Origin: Amoeboaphelidium protococcarum
Lineage: Eukaryota > Aphelidiomycota > Aphelidea
Length of the DNA: 64,000 nucleotides
Reading direction: 5' to 3'
NCBI GenBank assembly: GCA_023515745.1
Contig: JALECJ010000258.1
Coordinates: 2,455,164 to 2,519,163, forward strand
Shown here: piece after piece, positions 49,725-61,743 of the stretch
Layout of the letters: each line of letters opens with the position of its first letter
Numbering within the stretch: the stretch's first letter is position 1
Position numbers and translations under genes: made by a program
Notes under the pieces: model-generated
Database searches by the model: none
What the model was told of the DNA's origin: nothing
What the model saw: the letters and a program-made list of their open reading frames with translations, nothing else

Positions 49725-49928
49725 TCAAACATTGAATCCGTGAGATCGCATGCATTTCTTATGCTCTTCAATGAATTTCTTGCATTCCACATCATCATCA
49801 CCTTTCAGAAGGACACATTCATCTCTTGCCTTCTTTGTCTCTGGACACGCACAGCAAGGCTTCAGTTTCTTTTGCTCGTTCCCACCAGTAACTGCAGCAG
49901 ATTCAGTCTTTTTAACTTCTTTCGTCAT
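49725..49928 (-). CDS. COX17: COX17, copper chaperone for cytochrome oxidase
   Basis: 67 aa. [16 protein letters not shown] carries the copper-binding CC and the first CX9C arm. The second CX9C is [11 protein letters not shown], and the end is MRSHGFNV. Delivers Cu(I) to SCO1/COX11 in the mitochondrial intermembrane space. An N-terminal region of about 20 polar residues is typical. It lies head to tail with RPS4 on the same strand. Start ATG 49928, stop TGA 49725. Confidence 0.96.
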   Translation of the reverse strand: MTKEVKKTESAAVTGGNEQKKLKPCCACPETKKARDECVLLKGDDDVECKKFIEEHKKCMRSHGFNV

Positions 49929-50108
49929 TATTACTGAGCTTTCTCCTTCTCACTCTCTCGCGTGTTTGTTGATGAAAGACTAAAACGGTGAAAAATGGGA
50001 AATGAGATAAGCGAATCGTCAAGCGAGAAACGACTCGGATCAATTACAGTTGATCAAAAGAAAGTGTGTAGGTAGTGATGATTAAAAGTCAATGTATATA
50101 AGATGTGC

Positions 50109-51536
50109 TCACTTCTTGCTTGCTGCAGCAATACGGCGATCTCTCTCCTCAAGGATGGTCAGCTTGACACCCTTCTGCTTAGGCAGAGACACCCAAGCCT
50201 TGTTACCCTTACCAATGACAAAGACATTGCTCAGACGAGTGGCGAAGGTGTGATCCAACGCGTCCTTGACGTGGACAATATCGAAACCACCCAGATGTCT
50301 CTCACGGTGCACAATGACACCCATACGACCCATGTTACGACCGCCAGTGATGGCACACATGTTACCAGTGTCGAACTTGACAAAGTCCACAATCTTTCCA
50401 GTCTCCAGATCAACCTTCACAGTGTCGTTAGCCTTGATCAATGGATCTGGGTAACGGATGGTGCGGCCATCATGAGTAACAACATATGGAATACCTTTAG
50501 CACCCAGCTGAACCTTTCTAACTTTGCACAGCTTGAACTTGGCCTCCTCATCAGTAATACGGTGGATAGTGAAGCGACCCTTGACATCATACACAAGACG
50601 GAAGTGCTCACCAGTCTTCTCAATGGAAATGACATCTACACATCTGATAAGAGATAAGAGTATTATTAGCAATCTGCTGCAAAACAGTATCGAGATTGCA
50701 GATCGATAAATATACATGCATATGCAGAGTCGTTCATGAAGATTCTGAATACTTGGCCTCACCAATCAAAGGTAAGAACAAGCACAGAATCAACATGCGG
50801 TATGAATACGGGATATAAACATACCTCCTATTAGCGGCACCAAACAGAAGTTGGTCATGGATAAATTGAATGAACGCGGGAGGACTACAATGACATTATG
50901 GCAAGTCAATGCGACGTCATCATCATCATCAAATAATGAGACGTTTTCTTGGTAACTCAATCTCTATAACGAGATGAACACCGCGACATTCAATTAGAAC
51001 TTGTTAAGATGAGACTATCTAATCCCACCTGCATATCATTCCTGCTAGTCATATAGATACCTATATCTATATATGTAATCCAGAACGCGTGCATTCGCCA
51101 CATGATCTATCAATTATAATAAAACATCATGAGCCATTCAATTAAAACAATGAGCCAAACTATCCATCATATAGTCACCAACATATAGGAATATAAACAC
51201 GACATCAACAACAACAACAATCAATCAATCAATCTACAATCATCGCTACTAATCAATAACAATTAAAATCCTACCCATATAACCAGCTGGGAAATTAGCA
51301 TCAGTACGAACTTTGCCGTCCACCTTAATCAGACGCTGCTGCACAATAGAGACAACCTCGCGCTTGTTCAGAGCATACTTCAATCTGTTACGCAAGAAGA
51401 TGATCAGTGGCAGACACTCGCGCAATTTGTGAGGACCAGACGATGGACGAGGTGCCCAGGTACCGGTCATTTTGTCCAGCATCCAGTGAGATGGAGCATT
51501 CAATCTTTTCAAGTGCTTTCTAGGTCCTCTTGGCAT
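50109..51536 (-). CDS. RPS4: 40S ribosomal protein S4 (eS4)
   Basis: Exons 51536-51275 and 50635-50109 give 262 aa, the family's normal length. Exon 1: [20 protein letters not shown] and [20 protein letters not shown], ending FPAGYM. Exon 2: [57 protein letters not shown] and ILEERDRR. The intron splits a Gly/Asp codon boundary (ATG G/AT GTC), begins GTAGGA and ends TGTGTAG. At 639 nt it is roughly ten times longer than other introns here. Few TAR codons, as expected for a highly expressed gene. Confidence 0.96.
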
Positions 51537-51995
51537 TTTCAACAGCTATTTATTATTATTATTATTATTAACGTGGTGATTATTATTACCAGGAGATTGT
51601 TCTTTCTTGGATCAAACGCCGAAAAAAGATTCCAATTCGGACGCGTTAAGGCTTCGGTTATTTTCCAGATCGCGTTTCTCTCTGAACTGTCTTCTGTCGT
51701 TTTTTGTTATGTGTGAAGATACTAAGAGCGCGCTAGAAAAGAAACAACTCAGGGGCTCGAAAGATTTCTACACACAGTTTATATTCCCTCTAACTGATGA
51801 GATGACGCGTCAATTGAGTGTGCACCGCTCCCTTTGACCGTAAGAAAGAACGAAATGTGTTGAGTTTGAACTTTGTGTCATTCAATTTCAATTCGCCGCT
51901 AATCTCTGTTTTCCTTACCTAGCACCAAGTATATTCTTAGTTCTTTTTTCGTTCTGTGAATTTTATATAATTATAACATCTTATTTCTCTTAAGC
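51537..51995. other. Divergent promoter region with TTA microsatellite
   Basis: About 460 bp between RPS4 and the SCP2 gene. A (TTA)n tract lies at about 51549-51570. CG-rich words (GGACGCGTTAAGG at about 51,640; GATGACGCGTCAATTGAG at about 51,803) resemble other promoters in the window. No gene. Confidence 0.55.
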
Positions 51996-52823
51996 ATGAC
52001 TGTAGCTGTGGATGGTTTTAAGAGCTCTGCTGTTATGCAGTAAATCTCTCAAGCTCTACCTACTACTGATGCATGGAAGAAAGTTAATGCAGTGTTCCAG
52101 TTTGATGTCAAAGCTGGTAGCAAGGTTTAGACTTGGACTTTGAACCTCAAGAACCCTCAGGATGGACAGATGGTTATTACTGGTCCACCTAAATCTGGTA
52201 AGGCTGATATCGTCATTGCTGTATCCAATGATGACTTTGTGGAACTGGCCTCCGGTAAGTTGAATGGACAAAAGGCATTCATGGCTGGTAAGATCAAGGT
52301 GAAGGGAAATATGATGCTGGCAACTAAATTGGATCCTCTGTTCAAACAGGTACAGAATGCCAAGGGTGCTTAGCCGAAGAAGGCCGATGCCAAAAGCTCA
52401 ACCGGGGCTTCTAATGGTGGTGCCAATGCGAAGAGTGTCAAGGTTGATGGATTCGAGTCGAGCGCTGTGTTTGAGCAGATTCGCGCCGGATTGGAAAGTT
52501 CGTCCGAGGCCGAGCGTCAGGCTAATCTGAAACGCATCAACGCGGTGTTTCAGTTTGCGGTTAAGAATGCCGGTGGTAAGGAGTAGAACTGGACTCTGGA
52601 CTTTAAGAACCCGCCTGGATCAGTGTATGTTGGGCCAGCAAAGGGTAAAGCTGACATCATTATCAGCATCGGTGATGATACCATGGTGGCTCTGTCTAAC
52701 GGTAAACTGACTGGATAGAAGGCTTTCATGCAGGGCAAGCTGAAGGTGAAAGGTAACATGATGCTTGCCACAAAATTGGATGGCGTTCTCAAGGGTGCTT
52801 AAAAAACCAAGAGCAAGTTGTGA
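51996..52823 (+). CDS. Tandem SCP2 sterol-carrier protein with peroxisomal signal
   Basis: 275 aa built of two SCP2 domains (about 18-122 and 158-268). The copies share NAVFQFDVKAG/NAVFQFAVKNAG, WTLNLKNP/WTLDFKNP, GKADIVIAVS/GKADIIISIG, GKLNGQKAFMAGKIKVKGNM and GKLTGQKAFMQGKLKVKGNM, then LATKLD. A polar linker (PKKADAKSSTGASNGG) separates them. The C-terminus is KSKL, a canonical PTS1, so the protein should enter peroxisomes, where SCP2 binds acyl-CoA or sterols. An internal duplication is clear. Start ATG 51996, stop TGA 52821, no intron. Confidence 0.92.
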
Positions 52824-53055
52824 TAACTCTTTATTATATCTAGTGCGCGTAATTATTATTCCAAACTATTTTCATTTGTATCATGTTTTAGATTTCCAAG
52901 TTGTGTTACTGTTGTTGTTGGCAGGCGTGAGCTATTTTTATACAACATTATAGATCAATTCAATCGCCAGAAATGACTTCCCATTTAGTTACAAAGATAC
53001 TGCACTTCTAGTCATTCAGAAAATATATCTTCTTGTACATTTAGATTGAATAATA

Positions 53056-54771
53056 ATGGACGTACTTCTTATTGTGCTAATTATACTGGGTGCTTTACTG
53101 GTGTTTGGTATAATCATAGTCGTTGTAGCGTACAGCAGGTTGAAGCGGCAGCGACGTCGAAACAATGTCCCAGCGTAGAAACAGTCATAAAGATCACAAC
53201 CTTATCTGCCACAATAGTAGTAATAGTAGTAAATTTAAGGTGGAAATTTTATACCTGTTGCTGTGCAGTAAAATGTCAGATAGTCGTAAGAAATAAGGAG
53301 CAATCCATAATAAATGCAGTAGTAGCTGCAGCGTCCTTCGATTTCTTAGGTGCCGTAATTCATGCAAAGCAAATCAATGAGCACGCACTCTGTTATGAAC
53401 GGACCGACTGTAATTTTAAGCGCCTAGCTGGTTAAACCTTAGCCACCGGTAATGTAAGGTCAGTCACTTCCTAATAATATGCAATAACCTGCTACTCAAT
53501 ATGGATTTGGATAGCTGGTTTAGAGTATCAATCAGCAGCAGTATCAAATTTAATCCCCTAATGGCATTTAGCAGCCGGCTAGTAGAGATGATGCCACCAA
53601 TTCAAGAGTCACCAATGCCCACTCTGTGGATTCAACTACGCTTATCACACAAGGTAAAACATTGGCTATGCCTGGTTTCCTATCCATGGTGGAGGGCACT
53701 GATTTCTCAGTCAATGAGCGATTTGCAGAGGGTGCCGGTGGGACTTTGTATTTGGGAGAACTTCTGACGCGCTATGGCATAGATCGCGCCGAAGGAGAAA
53801 CTTAATGCGTTGTAAAGCAAATCAAGCCTGAAGCTTTCGAATCTCAGCAAGATTGCCAGTTGTCATTTTAACAGGAAGTCTCTATAATGTGGTTGGTGTA
53901 CAAGTCTAAACATGTTGCCAAGATACGCGGATTCTGCATGAGTCCTTTATCCATTCTGATGAAGTATTATCGCTTTGGTACACTATATGATTTAATCCAT
54001 CAGCGAAATAATCACGTACCTGATGATAAATGGAGTCCTCGCTTCGTTATGAGTCTTGCGCAGGATATTGCTGAAGGATTGGGTAATTTGCACGATGAAG
54101 GTGTCGTTCACTCGGATATCAAGCCCGCTAACATCTTTATAGACAAGGATGAGCAGGGATAGTTGCGAGCCATTATTGGTGATCTTGGTGTTGCTTCTAT
54201 TATTGATTCGTCTTTGCTGAGAGTGAAAGCATACAAAGAGTCGCGTATCAAAGGAGCCTCGCTGCCTTATGCTGCCCCGGAAGTTATAAAGACATTTGTT
54301 TAAAACACGCCGGAAGATGAGGCAAATCTGGCCAGTCCGGCAGTGGCCAAGGCCGGAGACGTGTTTTCATTCGGTGTGGTGGCCTTCGAATGTCTGACTC
54401 GGAAATTTGCATGGCACGGAGTCTAGGAAGATATTGCTATGCTAGTTCTCGACAATAAACGTCCGAGATTTCCGCAAACTATACAACTGAGAAGATAGAG
54501 CGATTACTTGGTGGATGTGCTGTGTCAAGTCATCACGCGTTCCTGGTCACAAAATCATGCCAGCCGACCAACTTTCGCTGACATTCTGACCACGTTCTAA
54601 CAATGCCTCGCCGCTTTACCATCGATTTAGTAATAGGTAAATTAAGCTGCAGTGTCTTCTTAGTAAAATGTATATCTAAACAATAATGCAAGTAATGGTC
54701 AGCTTTATTCTCAAAGCGGTGTTGATGAGAGTACTGTTGTTAGGACGAACGGCGTGTAGTAGTAATTTTGA
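53056..54771 (+). CDS. Membrane-anchored protein kinase with Gln-rich linker
   Basis: 571 aa. An N-terminal hydrophobic helix (VLLIVLIILGALLVFGIIIV) followed by YSRLKRQRRR acts as a signal anchor. About 180 residues of Gln-rich disorder follow, written with runs of TAG/TAA. The kinase domain is at about 215-520: FAEGAGGTLYLGELL, CVVKQIKPEAF (Lys), VVHSDIKPANIFI (HRD is HSD), IIGDLGVASI (DFG is DLG), GASLPYAAPEV, GDVFSFGVVAFECLT, SRPTFADIL. The layout fits a TKL/receptor-like kinase without an extracellular domain. The altered HRD Arg suggests activation-loop independence; Asp and Lys are kept, so it should be active. No intron. Confidence 0.88.
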
Positions 54772-54944
54772 GAGTTATAAATAGACTTGCCATTGATCTG
54801 ATATCTAAACAATGCCGTCTACCCAAATCCCCTAACTCCACTTTTTGATCAGTGATCTATATATTTTCGTCATCATTAAATACAGTCTTCATCGTAGGTT
54901 TAAACTCTTTGAAAAGGAATAAAAGTATAATCTTGTCCACAGTG

Positions 54945-57900
54945 ATGGATGCATCAAGAAAAGGTAAGAGACTCTAACACAATCAATCTATAACATATCT
55001 GAAACTCTAAGCAAATGTAGTCTCAATGGATTCCAATTCAAGTTCATCAAAGAAAGCAAGCAGAATAAGTGCTGATGCATTTGAAGCCTCTGCATTGACA
55101 AAGTTGATTTAGGATCTGCATCAAGGCTAGCAGAGTGGAGAGTTGAAACGTACTACCAGTGTGAGGATGAATAGAAATACCTCTGCCGGATCATCAGTAT
55201 CGGCATCTGGATAATCCAATGCTAACAGTAGTAACCCCGCTCAAAATGGATAGTAAGCCGCTGGCGCTCCAGTTAATGCCGCCCCTCAAGGATTAGCCCG
55301 CTCAGAGAGTATTCGAGTGGTTAAAATGACGCCATCAAATAGCGCTGGATCACTCAAGCCTGATTTGAATGCAATCGCGGCATATCTGGCCGCTGGAGAT
55401 GCACTGAATAGTGTCGGAGATTTGACAAAGTAGTAACTGCAACTTAATCAACATCCCTCTCATTCATCTAATCTGAGCAAATCAGGAGGCTCATATACCA
55501 AAAGCGATCTATAGAGTGTTGATGAGTCTAAGTAGGCTGATGAATCGACCATGCTTGCAGAAATAAGTAAAATCGTGACATCGTAGAAAGTGATTGAAGA
55601 GAGAATTGTGGAGCCATCTGCCAAGTCGCCGGTAGCTGTTGAAGTTGTAACGCAGGATGAGATGTCTAAAATTGAACCGCAATAGACTAATTTGACATTT
55701 GATGAATTGAATGCGATTCATACCAAGCTCGCTGATGAGATAGAAGTTAAGAAGGCAGAGCTGAAAGCGTTGGAGGCTACGGAGAAGAAGGTTGATGACT
55801 TCTCCTCGTCGGTGCGCAACAAGAAGCGTGTGTCTATCGCATCTTTCCTATCTATTGGCGGTAAGAAGTAGGCTGCAGGCGATAATGATGCTAATGGTCA
55901 TACTAGCGCATCTGGTACCTAAGCACAAGCGGTCAAAGAAAAGTAATAGGAGCAGAAGCAGGATGTTGACCAAGCTGGTGGTCTGAAGAGAAGTAAATCC
56001 TTATTCGCGCGCACTTTTGGTAATAGCAATAAAGCTGCCTCTTCAGCTAATGCGTAGTAGGCGTCATCTAACGCAGTGACTGAACCTTCTTAAACTGGTG
56101 GTGGTGTCAAAATTATGAGGGGATTAAGTTTACGTAAATCAAGACCGACGAGTCTTTTAGGACCAAATGGACAGTCTGCGGCTCACTAGAGAAATAAATC
56201 CATTTCTGATATTAATGAGAACCTACCGTCTCCAATGGAAGAAGATGATGAGCAGAGTGTGAATGGAGCTAATAAATCGTCTGGTGGTATTTTGAAGAAG
56301 ATTTTGGGCGTGGGAGGTAGCAGTAGTAATAAGAAGGAGGAGGGCCACCGATTCAAAATTGATCATTCCACCCACGACTCGTTTGCTCCGATTTATAATC
56401 CGCCCGCTAAAGTCGATAATGAAAAAGCTCAAGATCAAACTGAATCCAAGGCAGCACCTTAGGCTGTTATTGCTTAGGTGGATGAAAGTGTACCGTTCTT
56501 GAATTTACCAGGACCTCCACTATCAGCTCCATCCTCGAACAACATTGCATAAGACAATGACACTCATCACCCATAAGGTGAATAGTCCGAGAATCCAGCT
56601 GAAGATCTCTCTGTGGTATCATCATCTAAGCTTGTTCGTAAACTGTCCAATTCGTCAAAGTCATCTCGCCGCAAGTTGTCTGGATCTGCTAATTTAGTTC
56701 TTGATAGTCAAGTTATACCAGAGAGCTTGGAGGAGGTGAATGCTATAGAAGTTCAGAAGAATAACGAGTCTGTTCGTGCCAGCGGTAATGATTTGGAATA
56801 GCAGGTTGAAATTGTCGCTGCCTCTGTAAACATATCAAATTCTGGTCTGAATAATGAAGAATAAAAATTCACGTAAAGCACATAGAAAGATCAAGAAGTT
56901 TAGGTGAATGTTGTTATTGACCAAGTGCAGTAGTTTCTTGAGGCTGTTGCCAAGTCCAACTTGGTACGGGAAGAAAGTAAAGACGATGCATCAGAGTTAC
57001 TAGATACTTATGCATCTTTGAAATCTAATCGTCATTCCACTGCTCTGCAGCTGTAACATTAAGTTGATGATTCCAAGATTGGTCTGATTGCTGAAGAGCG
57101 TAACTAATAGTCGCCTGTAGAATCCGATGCTTCTCCTCCCCCTGCAATCGAAGAGAAGGTGGATGTTGTCAACGGGCGATTGTTGATGAAAGACCTGTCT
57201 TTATTAGGGCATCAATTGGAGTCGGCTATAGCAATGGATAGTTCTGAGACTTCAAATTTAAAGTCACAGTTGGATGCAGAATTCTCAGCCGTAATCGTCA
57301 AAGAGGAACCGGCAGTCTTGGAGAATGGTAGAAATCAAGATTAGTAATCTAAAAGTCAGGCTATTCTTGAGAAGGGCCTCTCTGAAATATCAGCAGATTT
57401 ACGGTTGGCTGCATCTGATTTGCCGGATCAGAAATTCACTGAAGAACAAGCAGAATCTGTAAAGCCTGATAATGTCAAAACGTTATAATCTCATGACTCG
57501 GACTCTGCAGGAGTTTTGCAATAATTAAGTAATCTAGTGAAGAGAAGTCAGGAGTTGGCAGTCTCAAAATTTGGTGGCCATGATGATGTCGATCTAGTGA
57601 CTAGTGATGCATCTAAGACTTTGGAGTAAAGTCAGGTTACTTAAGTTGACCATGCAGATGATGATGATGATAGCTTGGAAGATGCAGAGCCTGTGCTTAA
57701 TCCTGAAGAGGCTGATTTCTTGGCCAAAATAGGATTTAAAGAGTTGACTGAAGTTCTGACAAAGTCTTCTTCCAGCACGGCGCTGAAGAGTAGCAATAGT
57801 CAAGTAATGATGGATAATAGTCAATTGACGAGGAAAGTCAGTTCTCCTGTTGATCCTATTCCTGAATCTGTGGCACCTCTTCCGATCGTTACAACTAGCG

Positions 57901-58607
57901 CTGCTGATGTATAAAAGGTGGACAGTCCTCCATAATAGGCTGCGAATGCTTTACAGACTCCTCCATTGATCAAGAAGCCAAAGCCGTCGTTGGCATAAAT
58001 AAGACCATCTCTCAGTTGTTTGCAGCCTAGCTTCAAGTCTGATTCAAAGACTAATTTGATACCTGAGAATGGCAACGCGTTTACTCCAGCTAGTTAAACT
58101 CAGAAAGATACTATTACAGCACCTGTGCAGGCGCCAATGCCTAAGCCTGATATGAACGATTTCATCAAGAATATCCAAGGCATCGGGAGAAGTAACAGTG
58201 TTTTACAGAGGTTTCGACCTGAAGCTGTGCAAAGCGCGAGTACTGAATAAGGCGATAATGCGACTATGCAAGAACAAGGCCTAAATGACAGGAGAAAGTC
58301 AAAAGGTATCAATGATGTGGCTAGAGCAAAGATTGTATCCAAGTTTAGTGCCATGTTTGAATAGAAAATGTCTCCACAGTAAGAATAGCCGACAGAAAGT
58401 GAATCTTATGCTCTGGGTAGATCAAAGACCATGTCGATGCGTGGGTAGAAGACAGCGGCGGTACCAAGACAAGAAGCTGTCAATGCACAGACTCCGAATA
58501 GTGACACTTAATAACAGCAGACTGGTTAGACTGACGCGTCTCAGTAGCCCAAGATCGTCCTCAAACCGAAGCCATCATTGAGCCTGTTGAGGAAGAATGT
58601 TTAGTGA
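54945..58607 (+). CDS. Large intrinsically disordered Ser/Gln-rich protein
   Basis: A 19-nt first exon (54945-54963, MDASRK) and a 57-nt intron (GTAAGAG...AAATGTAG) precede a single exon to TGA 58605; 1,201 aa. Low complexity, rich in Ser, Gln, Asn, Glu and Lys, with repeated basic-Ser patches (RSKSLFARTFGNSNK, GLSLRKSRPTSLL, KLVRKLSNSSKSSRRK) that look like phosphorylation sites. One short coiled coil is at about residues 240-280 (LADEIEVKKAELKALEATEK). The start of exon 2 (SMDSNSSSSKKASRIS) would also do if the intron were false. No folded domain or family seen. Probably a cytoplasmic scaffold. Confidence 0.75.
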
Positions 58608-58928
58608 TATAATGAAGGAATATAGAAGTTATTGAGATGATGTGATAGAAGTAAAAAGTGTGTCTGGTTTTAATAGAATACAATTTTTGAAACATCTTTA
58701 CTACATCAATTACATACTAATATCAGCCACTTTTCTGGTGCAATCAATTGGCTTCGTCAGTATTTTCCCCGAGACTCGCGCTCGATTGTTATCGCGGTGG
58801 AGATCGAAACATTCAACACTCAAGACCGGGGTGCGGGGTTGAGGTGACGTAATACATTTGAAATAATATTACACTTCCCCACATTTCTCTTTTCATTACT
58901 GATAAAAACAATTACAAGTTGACGTATT

Positions 58929-60884
58929 ATGAGTATTCAGTTTGGTTGGCTTCTTGGTATATATTGCTACGCCCTTTGCGCTGCCCAAGTGAGCGGTTAT
59001 TACAATGACGCGTCTGGTCAACTGACGTTTCATCATGTTGTCCAGTCTCACCCTCAGCGTTCTCTGTATATAGTAAAGTCTCGTGATCGCCCTGACGATT
59101 CAAGTTATGGTATATTGAAGAGTTTGGCTATAGAGGTTGGGTTTGGCGTCCATCTATTGGGTGAGAAGGTTGCAATCAGTGCTCTCAGTTTATAACCGGA
59201 AGATGTTGTCGTTGCTGTGGGTTCATCGTCAGAACTGATTTAGCGTCAGTTGGCCTCTACTGGCAAATCTATGCTGTTATCGCGGTTCCTATCTCTCGCT
59301 TACCCAATTACTCATCTACTGCCGTACCCATCTATCGCAATTGCCCCCATGATCGATGCCACATCCTGATCTCTATTTAGTTTTGCCATTTAAGATCAAT
59401 TGCTGTCATAGCATAAAAACGTTGGCCATATTCTGGTGTCCAATACTAGTTACAGCGATATGTTTAGCGGAAGTAATCTGAAATTGATCTCTGCAATCAA
59501 AAGTGTATTGCAATCTCAGTATGATTCCAATGATTCAAGTGATGATCAGGATAGTGTACAAGTCCTTCGCGCTATTCAGAAGCAGTTGAAGAGAGAATCG
59601 CACGTTGCACTGAGTCCGCCATGTCATTTATACAATGATAAAGATCCGAAATCTGTGGACAAGAACGTGGATTGCTTCGTTGGCTCATAGTTCATGGCAT
59701 TTATTCAGTTGCAGAGTGCAATTGGCCATCTGACGCCAAACTTGAATGGATCGTTGAGTCCCATAGTACACGATAAATCTGGTAGATTTCTAGGCTATGA
59801 ATACCATGGTGCTCTTAAAGATCATCCACTTGATGTCACCGTGTCTTTGCGTGAAGAGCAACATTATGCATGGGTCCACTTTCCTCTTCACGTGCCTGTT
59901 GTCAGAAAACTGAGTGTTTCTTCTGTAGAGGCTGAATCTGCATCTGAGGCTATCTACGAGTCTTCAGCTTTCTATAAAAGTAGTTAGTAAATGTCAAATA
60001 GTGTCCAATGGCCTCTGAAGTCTATCACTGCTATTGAATCTAAAGGCAAGCTGGGATCCAGAGAACTGTATATGAAGCCACTTAACCACTCTAATTAGTC
60101 TTATCTTGATTTAATGCGTAACGTTGGATTGCCTTTTGAGCGCTTGGATTATTCATAGTCATATGAAGAGTTGTTTGACAGTGCACAAGCTGTCAGGGAA
60201 GAGTCAGTCTGGATACAATAGCCTGTATCTGGTCTTTCTGGTAACTAGAAGGGATTTTGCGCAAGATTAATTTTGATTGCAATCAAAGAAGCATTTAAGC
60301 TACTGCAATTTGATGGCGTACGATACCACAAGATTTCCGTTGGGAAATAGCAGACTGCCATTGCGATTGAACCGATTCTTAAAAGTGTCACGTAGAATCA
60401 GGCACTGTCTGAACTACAACAAAAGATTTTGAGTGGCGATCTCATTTTGTCTGTGAGTTATGACCTGGACACACTGTGGAACATCGGTCCGCTATGGATA
60501 TGGAGACAGCTGTCGGTGCGTGAGACTTCTTGGCCTAAAAGTAGTAATTCTAACATAAATGGACGTCGTCGATTGTTGAGAATCATTCAGTCGCCGGTAA
60601 TGATGAGTCCTGTGAACTTCTTCATCAAAGACGCGGCCGGAATCCATTATTGTAAAGTACTACATCCATCCAGAGTCATTGAGTGGCTCTTGTATGATCA
60701 GTGAGTATCATTTGGCGTTTTGATACTGTATAAAGTTTGAAGTTTTGAGAATATCCAAATGGTTATGAAATACATATTGTGATTTCAATTTTCCACCCTT
60801 TTAATTAGAGATAATCTTCTCGTCATATCTACTGCCAACCGATAGCCTACTAGCAGCAGCAGCAAAACGAACAATATACATTGA
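58929..60884 (+). CDS. Secreted/luminal protein of unknown function, three exons
   Basis: Signal peptide MSIQFGWLLGIYCYALCAAQ. Exon 1 58929-59323; a 57-nt intron (GTACCC...ATTTAG) removes an otherwise in-frame TGA at 59368; exon 2 59381-60700. There either the TGA at 60702 ends it (572 aa) or a perfect GTGAGT donor splices to 60809-60884 (NLLVISTANRQPTSSSSK...), giving 596 aa. Text includes YIVKSRDRPDDSSYGILKSL, GYEYHGALKDHPLDVTVSL, ILSGDLILSVSYDLDTLWN and SPVMMSPVNFFIKDAAG. The size and one N-terminal hydrophobic stretch suggest an ER-luminal or extracellular protein. Family not recognised. Confidence 0.65.
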
Positions 60885-60924
60885 ATCAATTAACGCGTCC
60901 AGCATTAAATTGTAAGAGCCTGTT

Positions 60925-61329
60925 TCAGCGACGCATTTGTCTCTTTTAAATCACAACTGAGGACGTTATGAGAACGATCCACATTAACAACTACAATTAT
61001 ATCATAAATCTCATCAATTATACATTAAAATGCATTATGAATTACTTACGTATATAAATGTAAAATTAGGATGATAATCAGAATTTAACTTGTTACTAAT
61101 CGAGCAAGATTTAAACAATTCAACAGTTGATCCATTCGATACACCATCAATACCAAGTTCTGTGCATAATTACCGATAGCCCGTGTCTTTGCAAGGTGAG
61201 CTGTGAATCTACACTTAAAAGAAGTGGCAACAATACACATATACGTTATATGGGCAAAAATAAGAAAGTTACCTCTGCTTCAGGACATTGTTCGCACTTT
61301 GTGCAATTATACTAACCAGTAGCAGTCAT
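60925..61329 (-). CDS. JTB: JTB-family small membrane protein
   Basis: Exons 61329-61273, 61208-61050 and 60990-60925 join in frame to 93 aa, with 63- and 59-nt introns (GTAACT, GTAAGT donors; GTGTAG, TTGTAG acceptors). YNCTKCEQCPEAE, SPCKDTGYRQLCTELG, VELFKSCSI and a single membrane helix FIYLLMWIVLITSSVVI followed by QKRQMRR match the JTB (jumping translocation breakpoint) layout: Cys-rich luminal part, one helix, short basic tail. Family members have a signal peptide. Here LLLVVLSMTATG reads in frame upstream of the ATG but I find no earlier ATG, so a further 5' exon is likely. In animals JTB is linked to mitochondria and cytokinesis. Confidence 0.75.
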
Positions 61330-61743
61330 ACTTAAAACGACGAGTAAAAGCTTTACAATTTAAATTATCAGAAACAGAAATACAGTTTACTGTATTCACA
61401 CCGGGAGATTACTGTATAACGAGAAAAAGAACTATGAAACAGTTTCAAGCAAAGGCGGTGGTTGGCTCGAATAAAACAATGTCCGTCTCACGGTTTCGCG
61501 TTGGAGGATAGATCAGACAAGGCGCCGTATTTGTTGAATGTTTGAATAGTTTCTCTCTCCCCTCCTCTCTCTCTCTCAGGAGCTTCTCTTTCGTCTTTCC
61601 TTTGTTGTGTGAAACGGCTTGATTGATTGCTTGATCGTATTGTTTCTTTTTATTCAACTTCATCGTTATTTTGTTTAGACTTTTTGAGAGTTTAACATTT
61701 AGAGATATCCCCCTGGTAGAGTTTGGATATCACAGCAAATTGA
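61330..61743. other. Divergent promoter region
   Basis: About 410 bp between JTB and CARMIL. Contains a CT-rich tract at about 61,552-61,580 and a possible missing first exon of JTB. No other gene seen. Confidence 0.5.

Noticed and set aside
50103-50657. Long plus-strand frames opposite RPS4
   Set aside because: They are antisense to a fully conserved ribosomal protein and show no features of their own.
60811-61540. 240-codon plus-strand frame without TGA
   Set aside because: Low-complexity composition, no ATG at its head, and the minus strand holds the spliced JTB gene with good splice sites.
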